Below the pieces are notes generated by a model that ran no database searches, was not told where the DNA came from, and saw only the letters and a list, made by a program, of their open reading frames with translations. Positions 1 to 9,150 of a stretch of DNA of 64,000 nucleotides are shown piece by piece. Every line of letters starts with the position of its first letter. Positions within the stretch are counted from its first letter, which is position 1. Location of the stretch: assembly GCA_027490305.1 (NCBI GenBank), contig JAIXYI010000023.1, positions 37,712 through 101,711 of the forward strand, written 5' to 3'. Source of the DNA: Flavobacteriaceae bacterium. Its GTDB lineage: Bacteria > Bacteroidota > Bacteroidia > Flavobacteriales > Flavobacteriaceae. The position numbers and the translations under genes were made by a program.

Positions 1-301
1 CTTCCAGAAACTTCTCCAGCTCTTCAAGATGGTCAATTAAGATATTCGCAATTATTTCGGTTCTAAGGTTTCCTGTTCGGATCCAAATAATCTTGGGCGG
101 AAAACCTAAAAGAGAATTTAGGTCATTGAAGTCGGAATCCTGGGTTACAATGGTAAAATCCGATGATCGGGCAAACTGCCATATCGCCTTGTCGGTACTA
201 TCTGTAAGATGGAATTGCTTGACGCTAGCCGATCCCTCAAACCGTGCTGGTAGCAGTTTTACGATGCGATGTGAAATGTTCTGGTCGAACAACAACTTCA
301 T
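1..301 (-). CDS. DUF5615-type PIN-like toxin (3' end outside window)
   Basis: About 100 residues are visible before the frame runs off the left edge, so the C-terminus is missing. The protein starts MKLLFDQNIS and carries an acidic TQDSDF motif, a pattern known from DUF5615/Mut7-C PIN-like proteins, where the early Asp (D6) and the DSDF acids would form a metal-dependent nuclease site. Its ATG overlaps the TGA of the upstream DUF433 gene by 4 bases (ATGA), so the two are translationally coupled. DUF433-DUF5615 pairs are a recurrent predicted toxin-antitoxin arrangement; toxicity here is inference. No start alternative fits better. Confidence 0.8.
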   Translation of the reverse strand, partial: MKLLFDQNISHRIVKLLPARFEGSASVKQFHLTDSTDKAIWQFARSSDFTIVTQDSDFNDLNSLLGFPPKIIWIRTGNLRTEIIANILIDHLEELEKFLE

Positions 302-525
302 ATCGCCACTTGGTAGATTTTATTCTCCCGGTCTGCGGCATAGCTCAGGGCGGCAAAAATATCCTCCTGCGTCAATTCGTCGAAGTCGATCAGAATTTCG
401 GCAATCGTCATGCCAGACGCCAGCCAGCTCAATATGTCATTTACTGTAATTCGCATGCCGCGTATGGTGGGCTTACCACCACGTTTTCCGGGTTCAATCG
501 TGATGATTTGTTTATAATCCAACAT
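298..525 (-). CDS. DUF433 family antitoxin-like protein
   Basis: A 75-residue protein when started at MLDYKQII; an in-frame ATG 22 codons upstream is possible, but the shorter form matches the usual family start. The motif GKRGGKPTIRGMRITVNDIL is the DUF433 hallmark, a small winged-helix-like fold found in antitoxins. The rest (LSWLASGMTIAEILIDF, then LTQEDIFAALSYAADRE) fits the family's second helical half. It lies directly before, and overlaps by 4 bases, a DUF5615 PIN-like gene, so it is probably the antitoxin and possibly an autorepressor. A purine-rich stretch precedes the chosen ATG. Confidence 0.82.
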   Translation of the reverse strand: MLDYKQIITIEPGKRGGKPTIRGMRITVNDILSWLASGMTIAEILIDFDELTQEDIFAALSYAADRENKIYQVAI

Positions 526-645
526 CTCGCTCTTTTTGGTAAAGCTACAATAAAGAAACGATTGAGACAATATACCGCAGCCCAACGCCAATAATGTCTT
601 TCGACTTTCAGCTTTCGGCTTTTAACTTCCCTTCCCCACTTTCCG

Positions 646-653
646 TATCTTTG
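646..653 (+). promoter_or_regulatory. TATCTTTG promoter element, rbfA
   Basis: Exact match to the Bacteroidota -7 consensus TAnnTTTG. Only four bases (CCCC) separate it from the rbfA ATG at 658, which places the expected transcription start at or next to the start codon, so the transcript is probably leaderless. Confidence 0.6.
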
Positions 654-657
654 CCCC

Positions 658-1050
658 ATGGAAACGAACAGACAAAAGAAAATAGGAGGCCTCTTGCAGC
701 AAGATCTAGTCGACATCCTGCAAGGGGAAGTGCGCAAAAACGCCATCCCGAACCTGGTGATTTCCGTTTCGAAAGTGGCGGTTACCAGCGACCTTTCGAT
801 CGCTAACGTCTACCTGAGTATTTTCCCAAGCGACAGGGCGCAGGCTACCCTGGCCGCCATCAAGTCGAACGGACCGCTCATCAAACATGACCTCGCGCAA
901 CGCGTCCGGCAACAACTGCGCAAAGTGCCCAACCTGCAATTCTTCATTGACGACTCCCTCGAGTATATCGCCAAGATTGACCGTGCGCTTACGGGTGCCG
1001 ACAACCCACTCGAAAACCCCGAACTGTTGGCCCGTCGGAAAAAGTCCTGA
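658..1050 (+). CDS. rbfA: 30S ribosome-binding factor A
   Basis: A 130-residue protein, the usual RbfA size. RbfA binds the immature 30S subunit near the 16S 5' helix and is needed for late maturation and cold adaptation. The N-terminal QKKIGGLLQQDLVDILQ helix, the segment VTSDLSIANVYLSIF and the KH-type pattern around LRKVPNLQFFIDDSLEY match the family. The start is set by ATG 658, directly after a -7 promoter box, so there is no room for a Shine-Dalgarno site. It is followed after three bases by a GTG-initiated permease gene, so the two are co-transcribed. Confidence 0.95.
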   Translation: METNRQKKIGGLLQQDLVDILQGEVRKNAIPNLVISVSKVAVTSDLSIANVYLSIFPSDRAQATLAAIKSNGPLIKHDLAQRVRQQLRKVPNLQFFIDDSLEYIAKIDRALTGADNPLENPELLARRKKS

Positions 1051-1053
1051 CAC

Positions 1054-2256
1054 GTGAATTTCCCGCTCTACATCGCGAAGCGTTACCTTCGGAGCGCCAG
1101 CAAGAACAATGCGATCAACATCATCAACCGCATCGCAGCCATTGGCGTCGTAGCCGGTGCGATGGCGCTGTTCGTGGTGATGTCGGTGTTCAGCGGACTC
1201 GTCGATTTCAGCCTTTCTTTTTCCAACACCTCCGATCCCGACCTGAAAGCCACGGCCCGCGTCGGTAAGACGTTTATCGTTACGCCGGCCCAGGAACAGG
1301 AGCTCCGGCAGGTGAAAGGCATAGCCCAGGTAAGCAAAACCGTCGAAGAACGGGTGCTCTTCTCGTTCAAAGGAAAGGAAATGGTCGCCTACCTCAAAGG
1401 AACCGATACGCTTTATAATAAGGTAAGCACCGTAGAAAAATCCCTGCAGGATGGGCAGTGGTGGACACCCAACACCCTCGAATGTGTCGTAGGCTACGGT
1501 ATCCTCGACCGCCTTTCTATCGGACTCGTCGATGCCAATAACCTGCTCGAAGTATACGTGCCGCGACCCGGTACGGGCACCATCGATTCGCCCGACGAGG
1601 CACTCACCCGCGCCCAATTAGTACCTGTAGGTTTCTTTGCCCTCAGCGAGGACCTCGATTCCAAGTACGTTTTCGCCGACATTCGCCTCGTGCAGGCGAT
1701 ACTCGAATACCCGCCCGCCCGTATTTCCTCGCTTGAAATCGCACTGGCACCTGGCGCCGATGAAGACGCCGTCCGCAAAGGCATCGCCTCCATTTTCGGA
1801 ACGTCGCTCAACGTAAAGAACCGTGCCGAACTCAATGCCTCGCTCTACCGTATGCTCAACACCGAAAACATGGTGTTGTATCTGATTTTCACCCTCGTTA
1901 TCATCATCGCGCTCTTCAATCTAGTAGGTGCGCTCACCATGATGATCATCGAAAAGCAATCGAACCTGCGCACCCTTTTCAGCCTGGGGTCGACACTGCC
2001 CGAACTGCGCCGCATCTTCTTTTTACAAGGCGCGCTCCTGACGGTTTTCGGCGGAGCACTCGGCATCGCGCTCGGGGCACTGCTCGTCTTTGTCCAGCAA
2101 CAGTTTGAATTGGTTATGATTACCATGACGCAGCCCTATCCGGTGAAGTTCGAAATGGTCAATGTCCTGATTGTGTTTGCCACCATCGGCACTTTGGGCA
2201 CCCTGGCATCCTTTATCGCGTCACGCCGCATCAGCGCCGCCCTCCTTCGCAAATAG
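1054..2256 (+). CDS. LolC/E-type ABC transporter permease
   Basis: A 400-residue inner-membrane protein of the FtsX/MacB permease superfamily. The N-terminal NFPLYIAKRYLRS precedes a first membrane span (IAAIGVVAGAMALFVVMSVFSGL). A periplasmic domain of about 200 residues follows, then three C-terminal spans: around residues 273-295 (MVLYLIFTLVIIIALFNLVG), 320-345 and 370-390. This 1+3 topology is typical of lipoprotein-releasing LolC/LolE permeases. The gene starts with GTG three bases after rbfA, and no ATPase subunit is adjacent. It ends just before a bidirectional terminator shared with sod. The exact substrate is not shown by the sequence; Lol-type lipoprotein sorting is inferred from topology. 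Confidence 0.88.
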   Translation: MNFPLYIAKRYLRSASKNNAINIINRIAAIGVVAGAMALFVVMSVFSGLVDFSLSFSNTSDPDLKATARVGKTFIVTPAQEQELRQVKGIAQVSKTVEERVLFSFKGKEMVAYLKGTDTLYNKVSTVEKSLQDGQWWTPNTLECVVGYGILDRLSIGLVDANNLLEVYVPRPGTGTIDSPDEALTRAQLVPVGFFALSEDLDSKYVFADIRLVQAILEYPPARISSLEIALAPGADEDAVRKGIASIFGTSLNVKNRAELNASLYRMLNTENMVLYLIFTLVIIIALFNLVGALTMMIIEKQSNLRTLFSLGSTLPELRRIFFLQGALLTVFGGALGIALGALLVFVQQQFELVMITMTQPYPVKFEMVNVLIVFATIGTLGTLASFIASRRISAALLRK

Positions 2257-2263
2257 GCATAAA

Positions 2264-2287
2264 AAAACCCGGCGTTAACCGGGTTTT
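2264..2287. terminator. Bidirectional terminator between permease and sod
   Basis: Perfect 9-bp stem AAAACCCGG / CCGGGTTTT around loop CGTTAA, with A/T runs on both sides. It lies between the ends of two convergent genes. Confidence 0.88.
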
Positions 2288-2302
2288 GACGAGTGATCTC
2301 GT

Positions 2303-2911
2303 TTATTTTTCAACAGCGTAACGCCGTGCGACCTCCGTCCAGTTGATGACGTTGAAAAACGCCTCGATATAATCCGGACGACGGTTTTGATAATGCAGGT
2401 AATACGCGTGCTCCCAAACGTCCATACCCAAGATCGGCGTGCCATCGCAACCGGTGTCAGGCATCAGCGGATTGTCCTGGTTGGCGGTGCTGCATACTTC
2501 CAGCTTGCCACCTTTGTGAACACAAAGCCACGCCCAGCCCGAGCCGAAACGCGTGGTGCCTGCTTTCGCGAAACGCGCCTTGAACTCGTCAAAAGTCCCA
2601 AAGTCGCGGTCAATGGCGTCGGCCAGTTCGCCGGTCGGCTTTCCACCGCCGTTCGGTCCCATGATGCTCCAGAATAGGGTGTGGTTGTAATGACCACCTC
2701 CGTTGTTGCGTACCGCCGCATTCTTCATGTCAAGGTTGATCAGGATGTTCTCGATCGTTTTCCCCTCCATGTCCGTACCGGCAATCGCCGCGTTGAGGTT
2801 GGTCACATAGGTATTGTGGTGTTTGGTGTGATGTATCTCCATCGTCCGCGCGTCGATATGCGGTTCCAGCGCGTCGTAGGCATACGGCAGTTTCGGTAAC
2901 TCAAAAGCCAT
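2303..2911 (-). CDS. sodA: Superoxide dismutase, Mn/Fe family (Mn-type residues)
   Basis: A 202-residue cytosolic enzyme that dismutates superoxide to oxygen and hydrogen peroxide. The metal ligands are visible: H27 (in EIHHTKHH), H77 (in [11 protein letters not shown]), and D164 and H168 (in DVWEHAYY). The second-sphere Gln sits in the NQDNPLM motif (Q145), with Gly rather than Gln in the GGGHYNH segment, as in Mn-type or cambialistic enzymes. No signal peptide. The gene converges on the LolC/E-like permease and has its own TAACTTTG promoter 36 bases upstream. Metal preference is inferred from these residues only. Confidence 0.96.
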   Translation of the reverse strand: MAFELPKLPYAYDALEPHIDARTMEIHHTKHHNTYVTNLNAAIAGTDMEGKTIENILINLDMKNAAVRNNGGGHYNHTLFWSIMGPNGGGKPTGELADAIDRDFGTFDEFKARFAKAGTTRFGSGWAWLCVHKGGKLEVCSTANQDNPLMPDTGCDGTPILGMDVWEHAYYLHYQNRRPDYIEAFFNVINWTEVARRYAVEK

Positions 2912-2946
2912 AATAGTCTGTTTTTAATGGTTTGTAAATATCCTAT

Positions 2947-2954
2947 CAAAGTTA
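2947..2954 (-). promoter_or_regulatory. TAACTTTG promoter element, sod
   Basis: Read on the minus strand this is TAACTTTG, matching TAnnTTTG, 35 bases before the sod ATG. Confidence 0.6.
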
Positions 2955-3021
2955 CGGATTAATGGCATTCAAAAAAACTCGGCGTGATTTTTCCGATTTT
3001 CGTTTTTTGGGCAGCATTTCC

Positions 3022-3152
3022 GGCTATCCGCTGCAAGCTTTCTCCGATCGCGGGCGGCGGCATCGGGCGCCAGTGGCTTCCGTTGGTCGCCCCCGCCGTC
3101 CGTCCGCCGTGCCGCTCCCGTTCGAAAGGCTTTCCGCTGCTATCCGGGCTGC
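3022..3152. repeat. Hairpin repeat family B, copy 1 (upstream of addA)
   Basis: The 305-base gap between sod and the addA-like gene holds this GC-rich element. It begins GGCTATCCGCTGCAAGCTTTC and ends GAAAGGCTTTCCGCTGCTATC, then CGGGCTGCC. The inner GCTTTC and GAAAGGC can pair. A second copy with the same outer boxes lies at 22907-22997, upstream of the GH92 gene. The element is open in the addA frame, but it is interpreted as non-coding because it resembles the second copy and lacks protein-like composition. Confidence 0.6.
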
Positions 3153-3216
3153 CTCCTTCTACCGTCAAACATCCACTATAATTCCACCAAAGTCGTACAT
3201 TTACGAGGCAAACACC

Positions 3217-6200
3217 ATGATCTACGAACAACCTTCCTTTTCCGTTTACGATGCGTCCGCCGGTTCGGGCAAGACCTACACGCTTGTGAAGGAATACCTT
3301 CGAATCATCCTCACCGCCGAACGTCCCGACGCGTACCGCAACATCCTCGCAATTACGTTTACCAATAAAGCGGTGCACGAGATGAAGTCGCGCATCGTCG
3401 ACAGCCTCGTCGGCTTTGCCTCCGACACCCCGTCTGAAAAGACCGTCAGGCTTATGGAGGTGCTTGCTGCCGAAACGGGGCGTTCGCTTCCGCAGTTGAA
3501 AGCGAAGGCAAACGCCATCCTGCGGCACCTGATTCACAACTACGCCGCCTTCGATATTTCCACCATCGATAAATTCACCCACCGCGTCATCCGTACGTTC
3601 GCGCACGACCTTGAATTGCCGCTGTCGTTCGAAGTGAGCCTCGATACCGAAAACCTTTTGGCCGAGGCCGTCGATGCGGTGATTGCCCAGGCGGGCGAAA
3701 ACGCTGAACTCACCGAGTTGCTGCTGTCGTATACCCTCGAAAAAACCGACGACGACAAAAGCTGGGACGTGTCGCGCGACATCCTCGATACGGGAAAATT
3801 ACTGCTGCGTGAGACCAATCGTACTGAAATCGCAACCTTGTCTGACACCAGCATCGGCCAGTTCCGCACCATCCGCGACCGGCTACGCGACACCCTGAAA
3901 GCCATCGAGGCCGAAAGCCGCGAACTGGCCGGCCAGGCGTTGGCGCTTATCGGGCAACACGGCATTGACCCGGCTTCTTTTTACAGTAGCTATGTGCCAA
4001 AGCACTTTCTTCGGGTGCAACAGGGCGCCATTGAAATCAAGGAAGGCCATTATAAATACCTCGAAGCCGCCGAAGGAAAACGCTTTCCGGCCAAAGCCCC
4101 GGCATCCGACAAAGCCGCCATCGACGGCATCGCCGATACATTATTGGAAATGCTGGTTGCCCTGAACGCCCTGGCTGCCAAACACCTTTTTTATACCGCC
4201 CTCACGCGAAATATCACACCCTTGTCGCTGTTGAACACGGTCGCGCAGCAAATCGCTGTCATCCGCGACGAGCAGCACCTGCTGCCGATATCCGAGTTCA
4301 ACGCGATTATCCATAACGAAATCAAGAACCAACCTGCGCCGTTCATCTATGAACGCATCGGGGAACGCTACCGCCATTTCTTCATCGACGAGTTTCAGGA
4401 TACGTCTGAAATGCAATGGGGCAACCTGGTGCCGCTGATCGACAATGCGCTTTCCGGCACCGACGACTACGGACAAAAAGGAACGCTGCTGATCGTGGGC
4501 GACCCGAAGCAGTCGATCTACCGCTGGCGCGGGGGCAAAGCCGAACAGTTTATCGAGCTGTCGAAAGGCAAACATCCGTTCAAAAACCCCGACTGGAAGC
4601 TGTTTTCACTCGAAACAAACCGCCGCAGCGCTACCGAGGTCATCCACTTTAACAACGATTTTTTCCGCTACCTGTCGGGCACCTTCGAGCATCCCGATTA
4701 CGCGGATTTATATGAAAACCGCAGCGCCCAGAAAACAAACGACAAAGTCGGCGGGTATGTGCGGCTTTCCTTCCTTCCCACCATCGCTACTGATGACGAA
4801 GACGAAACGACCGACATCCGGTTTGCCAGAGCGACTGCTGCTACGATAGAGGAGGTGCGCGACCGCGGGTTCTCTTATGCCGATATAGCCGTCCTGACGC
4901 GTAAAACCGGGCAGGGCATTGCAGTGGCGCGCTATCTTACCTCTTTGGGCATCCCGATTGTATCATCAGAAACACTGCTGATCGCCAACGCACCCGAAGT
5001 GCAATTGCTGCTGGCCGCGTTCCGCTATTTGAACCATCCCGGCGATGCCGAATCCAAGGCGTTGTTCCTGTTCCACGTCGGTTCAAAAGCGGGGAAAGCG
5101 CCGTTGCACGATTTTATCGCCGCCGGACTTGCCTGCGCGGATGAGACGGCACTCGAACACTGGCTCGAACGCGAAGGCCTCCCGTTTCGCTTTTCCCATG
5201 CCCGAACAAAAGGGATGTACGAAATGGCCGGTTTGTTGGCCAGCGTTTTCCTTACGGGCAGCCACAATGCCTACACACAGTATTTTCTCGACTTGGTACT
5301 AGAACGTGAGCAACGGGGCCAGGGCGGCCTTGCCGATTTTCTCGAGTATTGGGAAAAGAAAGGCCAAACGTTCAGCATTCCGTCGCCGGAGGGTCGCGAT
5401 GCCGTGCGTATCCTAACCATACATAAATCAAAAGGACTCGAGTTTCCGGTGGTCATCATGCCTTTCGCGGAGGAAGATTTCTCTAAAAAGCCCCGCGAAA
5501 AGCTGTGGCTTGACGCCGAGGACCCCGAGTTGGGCCTTTCTAAAGTGTTGGTTGACAGCAGTTCTTCGGTGCTGCAGTTTGGGCCTGCGGCTCGGGAGGT
5601 GTATACCGCCCGGAAACAGGAGGAACTTCTTGACAACGTCAACGTGCTCTATGTGGCATTGACCCGGGCAGAAGAACAACTATATGTCATTTCTTCACTG
5701 AATTTGAGTCTGAAAGGCGAACCCAAACCCAATACCTTATCCGGTTTTTTCCTGGGCTACTTACTGCAAAAAGGACTATTTGAAACCGATCGCACCGACT
5801 ACGTTTTCGGCAACCCAACGCGTCTCGCTACTACGCCCGCGCCGCTGCGCCAGGCCAACCCTATCACAAGAGTGGCGCGCCCGCTTGACTTTCAGGCCAT
5901 CCGCATTGCCCGTCGGGAAGCTTCTATGTGGGGCACGCGGCAGCAGGAAGCCGTCGCCTATGGTACGATGCTGCACGAGATACTGGCATCAATACGCACG
6001 GCCGATGACATAAAGTGGGCGGTTCAGGACGCGGTATCATCCGGCAGGCTGGCGCCCGACCAACTCGAGACAGTCACGCGCGATATCGAGGGCATCGTAG
6101 CACATCCGGACCTGCAGGCGTTTTTCTCCGCCGAAACCGTCGTACTTAACGAACGCAGCCTCGTAGGGCCGGCTGGCATCGCCCGTCCAGACCGCATCGT

Positions 6201-6369
6201 GCTTTCAGGTCATTCGGCCCGACTGTTGGATTACAAGACCGGCGCGCGCTCGAATGCCCACTTCGCGCAGATCGAGCATTATGCTTCACTACTCGAAGGG
6301 ATGGGGTACGAAGTAGTGAAAAAGGCACTGGTATATACCGGGGCGGAGACGGAAGTCGTACTTTTGTAA
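3217..6369 (+). CDS. AddA-like UvrD-family helicase/nuclease
   Basis: A 1050-residue protein from MIYEQPSF; the frame is open 85 codons further upstream, but that stretch is a GC-rich intergenic repeat. Superfamily 1A helicase motifs are clear: Walker A ASAGSGKT (K19), Walker B FFIDEFQDTS (D391/E392), motif III GDPKQSIYRWRGG, motif V LTIHKSKGLEFPVVI and motif VI NVLYVALTRAEE. The C-terminus holds a RecB-type PD-(D/E)XK nuclease (RPDRIV with D992, then LLDYKTG with D1005 and K1007). This architecture belongs to AddA/RecB proteins that resect double-strand breaks for RecA loading. The nuclease partner AddB-like gene is at 9151, with two genes between. The acidic early nuclease residue and Chi recognition cannot be judged here. 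Confidence 0.93.
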   Translation: MIYEQPSFSVYDASAGSGKTYTLVKEYLRIILTAERPDAYRNILAITFTNKAVHEMKSRIVDSLVGFASDTPSEKTVRLMEVLAAETGRSLPQLKAKANAILRHLIHNYAAFDISTIDKFTHRVIRTFAHDLELPLSFEVSLDTENLLAEAVDAVIAQAGENAELTELLLSYTLEKTDDDKSWDVSRDILDTGKLLLRETNRTEIATLSDTSIGQFRTIRDRLRDTLKAIEAESRELAGQALALIGQHGIDPASFYSSYVPKHFLRVQQGAIEIKEGHYKYLEAAEGKRFPAKAPASDKAAIDGIADTLLEMLVALNALAAKHLFYTALTRNITPLSLLNTVAQQIAVIRDEQHLLPISEFNAIIHNEIKNQPAPFIYERIGERYRHFFIDEFQDTSEMQWGNLVPLIDNALSGTDDYGQKGTLLIVGDPKQSIYRWRGGKAEQFIELSKGKHPFKNPDWKLFSLETNRRSATEVIHFNNDFFRYLSGTFEHPDYADLYENRSAQKTNDKVGGYVRLSFLPTIATDDEDETTDIRFARATAATIEEVRDRGFSYADIAVLTRKTGQGIAVARYLTSLGIPIVSSETLLIANAPEVQLLLAAFRYLNHPGDAESKALFLFHVGSKAGKAPLHDFIAAGLACADETALEHWLEREGLPFRFSHARTKGMYEMAGLLASVFLTGSHNAYTQYFLDLVLEREQRGQGGLADFLEYWEKKGQTFSIPSPEGRDAVRILTIHKSKGLEFPVVIMPFAEEDFSKKPREKLWLDAEDPELGLSKVLVDSSSSVLQFGPAAREVYTARKQEELLDNVNVLYVALTRAEEQLYVISSLNLSLKGEPKPNTLSGFFLGYLLQKGLFETDRTDYVFGNPTRLATTPAPLRQANPITRVARPLDFQAIRIARREASMWGTRQQEAVAYGTMLHEILASIRTADDIKWAVQDAVSSGRLAPDQLETVTRDIEGIVAHPDLQAFFSAETVVLNERSLVGPAGIARPDRIVLSGHSARLLDYKTGARSNAHFAQIEHYASLLEGMGYEVVKKALVYTGAETEVVLL
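6359..6366 (+). promoter_or_regulatory. TACTTTTG promoter element, kbl
   Basis: TAnnTTTG match inside the last codons of the addA-like gene, 23 bases before the kbl ATG. It suggests kbl can be transcribed separately. Confidence 0.55.
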
Positions 6370-6389
6370 GCACAAACACACTCTAGTAT

Positions 6390-7583
6390 ATGTACGGTAA
6401 ACTGAAAGACCACCTGACGGCCGAACTGCAGGCTATCGAAGAAAACGGACTCTTCAAAAAGGAACGCATCATCACGTCGCCGCAGGGAGCCGAAATCACC
6501 GTTTCGACCGGTGAGACGGTATTGAATTTCTGTGCGAACAATTACCTCGGACTTTCCTCGCATCCGGAGGTGATCCAGGCGGCAAAAGAGGCCCTTGACA
6601 CCCACGGATTTGGGATGTCGTCGGTGCGTTTTATCTGCGGCACGCAAGACATCCACAAACAACTCGAGAAAAAGATCGCCGACTTTTACGGAACGGAAGA
6701 CACCATTCTCTACGCCGCGGCTTTTGATGCCAACGGAGGTGTTTTCGAGCCCTTGTTCGGGGAGCAGGACGCCATCATTTCCGATAGTCTTAACCATGCT
6801 TCGATTATCGACGGCGTGCGCCTTTGCAAAGCCATGCGGTTCCGCTATGAGAACAGCGATATGGCCGACCTTGAACAACAGTTAATCAAAGCCAACGAGG
6901 CGGGTGCCCGTTTCAAGATCATTGTTACCGACGGCGTATTCTCAATGGACGGCCTGGTGGCGCCACTTGACCGTATTTGCGACCTCGCTGACCAATACGA
7001 CGCCCTCGTGATGATTGACGAGTGCCACGCCGCTGGTTTCATCGGCGCAACGGGCAAAGGCACACCGGAGGCCAAAGGTGTAATGGGCCGAATCGATATA
7101 ATCACAGGCACGCTCGGCAAAGCACTCGGCGGTGCCATGGGGGGCTACACCACCGGAAAGAAGGAGATCATTGAAATGCTGCGCCAACGCTCGCGGCCGT
7201 ACTTGTTTTCGAACTCGCTTGCCCCTTCGATTGTCGGCGCTTCCATCAAAGTTTTCGAATTGTTGGAAAAAGACACTACGCTCCGCGACCGGTTGGAGTG
7301 GAATACCCAGTATTTCAAGGAAGGCATGAAGAAAGCCGGTTTCGACATCATCGACGGCGATTCGGCGATTGTGCCCGTAATGTTATACGATGCCAAACTC
7401 GCCCAGCGCATGGCCGAGAATTTGTTAACAAAAGGGATTTACGTCATCGGGTTTTTCTTCCCCGTGGTGCCGAGGGAAAAAGCACGTATCCGCGTGCAAC
7501 TTTCCGCAGCCCACACGCAGGAACATCTTGACAAAGCAATTAAAGCCTTTGTTGATGCAGGAAAAGAATTAGGTGTTATATAA
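6390..7583 (+). CDS. kbl: Glycine C-acetyltransferase (2-amino-3-ketobutyrate CoA ligase)
   Basis: A 397-residue pyridoxal-phosphate enzyme of the alpha-oxoamine synthase family. It cleaves 2-amino-3-ketobutyrate with CoA to glycine and acetyl-CoA in threonine catabolism. Visible features: the [15 protein letters not shown] start of the fold, [12 protein letters not shown], the cofactor Asp in [10 protein letters not shown] and the Schiff-base lysine K244 in [10 protein letters not shown]. Its length is the same as E. coli Kbl. Threonine dehydrogenase (tdh), the usual partner, is not in the window, so the enzyme may be fed from elsewhere. Its own promoter overlaps the end of the preceding gene. 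Confidence 0.95.
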   Translation: MYGKLKDHLTAELQAIEENGLFKKERIITSPQGAEITVSTGETVLNFCANNYLGLSSHPEVIQAAKEALDTHGFGMSSVRFICGTQDIHKQLEKKIADFYGTEDTILYAAAFDANGGVFEPLFGEQDAIISDSLNHASIIDGVRLCKAMRFRYENSDMADLEQQLIKANEAGARFKIIVTDGVFSMDGLVAPLDRICDLADQYDALVMIDECHAAGFIGATGKGTPEAKGVMGRIDIITGTLGKALGGAMGGYTTGKKEIIEMLRQRSRPYLFSNSLAPSIVGASIKVFELLEKDTTLRDRLEWNTQYFKEGMKKAGFDIIDGDSAIVPVMLYDAKLAQRMAENLLTKGIYVIGFFFPVVPREKARIRVQLSAAHTQEHLDKAIKAFVDAGKELGVI

Positions 7584-7627
7584 TTATAAGATGAGCGAAA
7601 AAATATGTTATTTTTTTAACACTTACT

Positions 7628-7658
7628 TTTGTCGTTCAAAATCTACAGTTTACCTTTG
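7628..7658 (+). promoter_or_regulatory. ompA promoter: TTTG, 19-bp spacer, TACCTTTG
   Basis: TTTG at 7628-7631 and TACCTTTG at 7651-7658 have the same 19-bp spacing as the sdh promoter. The leader to the ATG is about 30 bases and AT-rich, as expected for a strongly expressed outer-membrane protein gene. A second candidate -7 box, TACTTTTG, lies at 7624-7631. Confidence 0.75.
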
Positions 7659-7691
7659 TGTTAATATTTAGAACTAAAAATAAAATCAAGT

Positions 7692-9086
7692 ATGAAAAAC
7701 CTTAACAAATTCCTGGTCGTGGCGCTTCTGGCATTGGGCTTCGGTAGCCAGGCACAGGATGCTGACAATCCATGGGCGGTCAGTTTCGGTGCAAATGCCG
7801 TTAGTACAAGGCCTGGTGCCGGTGACGGAGGTCTGCATCGTTTCGACCAGTTCTTCAGTGTTAAAGACAACTGGAACATCCTTCCATCTGTTTCGTACCT
7901 TACTGTTAGTAAGTATGTAGGAGGCGGATTCTCTTTCGGCGTTACAGGATCGGTAAACAAAATCGACAAATTCGTCGTTCGTAGCACCTCAAATCCAAAA
8001 GACTTCGAAACGTTTAACCCTGGTGATCTTAGCTACTATGCTGCCGATGCGCAGATCAAGTATAGCTTCATGCAAATGATCGGTGCCAAGTGGTTCGACC
8101 CTTCACTTGCTGTAGGTGGTGGTTACACCTGGATGGGTGACTACAACCAAGGTACGGCTAATGCGTCACTCGGATTTACTTTCTGGTTCACAGAAACAGT
8201 AGGTCTTGAGTTGCGTTCAACGTACAAGCACTCGTTTGCTGACAACCAGGCAAACTTCCCTATCCACTTCCAGAACTTCGCAGGTCTGACCTTCAAATTC
8301 GGCGGTAGCGACAAAGACAACGACGGTATCTATGACAAATATGATGCATGTCCGGATGATGCAGGTCCGAAAGACCTTAATGGTTGTCCTGACCGCGATG
8401 GCGACACCGTTCTTGACAAAGACGACACGTGTCCAGACACAGTAGGTCTTCCACAATTCCAGGGATGTCCTGACACAGATGGAGACGGCATCCAGGATAG
8501 CGCTGATGCGTGTCCGGATGTAGCAGGTCTTAAGAACCTTCAAGGTTGTCCTGACAAAGACGGCGACGGTATCACCGACAAGTCTGATAAGTGTCCTGAC
8601 ACAGCCGGTCCAAAAGAAAACGGTGGATGTCCATGGCCAGATCGTGACGGCGACAGCGTTCTTGACAAAGACGACAAGTGTCCGGATGTGAAAGGAACAG
8701 TAGCTAACAACGGTTGCCCTGAAATTTCAGATGCAGCAATCAGCCAATTGAACGCTTACGCTAAAGTAATCTTGTTCGACAGCGGAAAAGCAAGCTTCCT
8801 GCAACAAACATACCCAGTGCTTCAATCTATCGTAGCTATCCTGAAAGAGTACCCAACTGCTAAATTCAGCATCGAGGGTCACACAGACAGCGACGGATCA
8901 GATGTTAAGAACCAAAAACTGTCAGAAGACCGTGCAGGTGCAGTGAAAAACTACCTGGTTCAGAACGGTATAGGAGCTGACAGGCTGACATCAGCAGGCT
9001 TCGGTGAGTCAAAACCAATTGACACCAACAAAACCAAAGCTGGTAAAGCAAACAACAGAAGGGTAGAGGTAAAACTTATCAAGTAA
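7692..9086 (+). CDS. OmpA family outer-membrane porin with thrombospondin type 3 repeats
   Basis: A 464-residue protein in four parts: a signal peptide (residues 1-21, cut after GSQAQ), an eight-strand-like beta-barrel (about 22-200), five or six calcium-binding thrombospondin type 3 repeats (about 205-335, with motifs such as [16 protein letters not shown] and [16 protein letters not shown]), and a C-terminal OmpA peptidoglycan-binding domain (about 350-464, with [19 protein letters not shown] and NRRVEVKL). This layout is typical of the abundant Bacteroidota OmpA/OprF-like porin. Codon use looks more restricted than in its neighbours, consistent with high expression. It has its own strong promoter and terminator and sits between the two AddAB-like genes. 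Confidence 0.95.
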   Translation: MKNLNKFLVVALLALGFGSQAQDADNPWAVSFGANAVSTRPGAGDGGLHRFDQFFSVKDNWNILPSVSYLTVSKYVGGGFSFGVTGSVNKIDKFVVRSTSNPKDFETFNPGDLSYYAADAQIKYSFMQMIGAKWFDPSLAVGGGYTWMGDYNQGTANASLGFTFWFTETVGLELRSTYKHSFADNQANFPIHFQNFAGLTFKFGGSDKDNDGIYDKYDACPDDAGPKDLNGCPDRDGDTVLDKDDTCPDTVGLPQFQGCPDTDGDGIQDSADACPDVAGLKNLQGCPDKDGDGITDKSDKCPDTAGPKENGGCPWPDRDGDSVLDKDDKCPDVKGTVANNGCPEISDAAISQLNAYAKVILFDSGKASFLQQTYPVLQSIVAILKEYPTAKFSIEGHTDSDGSDVKNQKLSEDRAGAVKNYLVQNGIGADRLTSAGFGESKPIDTNKTKAGKANNRRVEVKLIK

Positions 9087-9110
9087 TCCCTCCGCTTCAA
9101 TAAAACCAAA

Positions 9111-9139
9111 AGCGCCCCGGTAATTCGGGGCGTTTTTTT
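9111..9139 (+). terminator. Rho-independent terminator after ompA
   Basis: CGCCCCG / CGGGGCG stem (9113-9119 with 9126-9132), followed by seven T. It isolates ompA from the AddB-like gene. Confidence 0.9.
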
Positions 9140-9150
9140 ATTTTTATAGC

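Noticed and set aside
706..1617. Long open frame opposite rbfA and the permease (303 codons, minus)
   Set aside because: Antisense shadow of strongly supported genes, no family resemblance or promoter.
2962..3216. N-terminal extension of the AddA-like protein
   Set aside because: In-frame and open, but it lies in a GC-rich hairpin repeat, reads as low-complexity Arg/Pro/Ser sequence, and a second copy of the repeat occurs elsewhere without that frame. ATG 3217 starts the known helicase motif.
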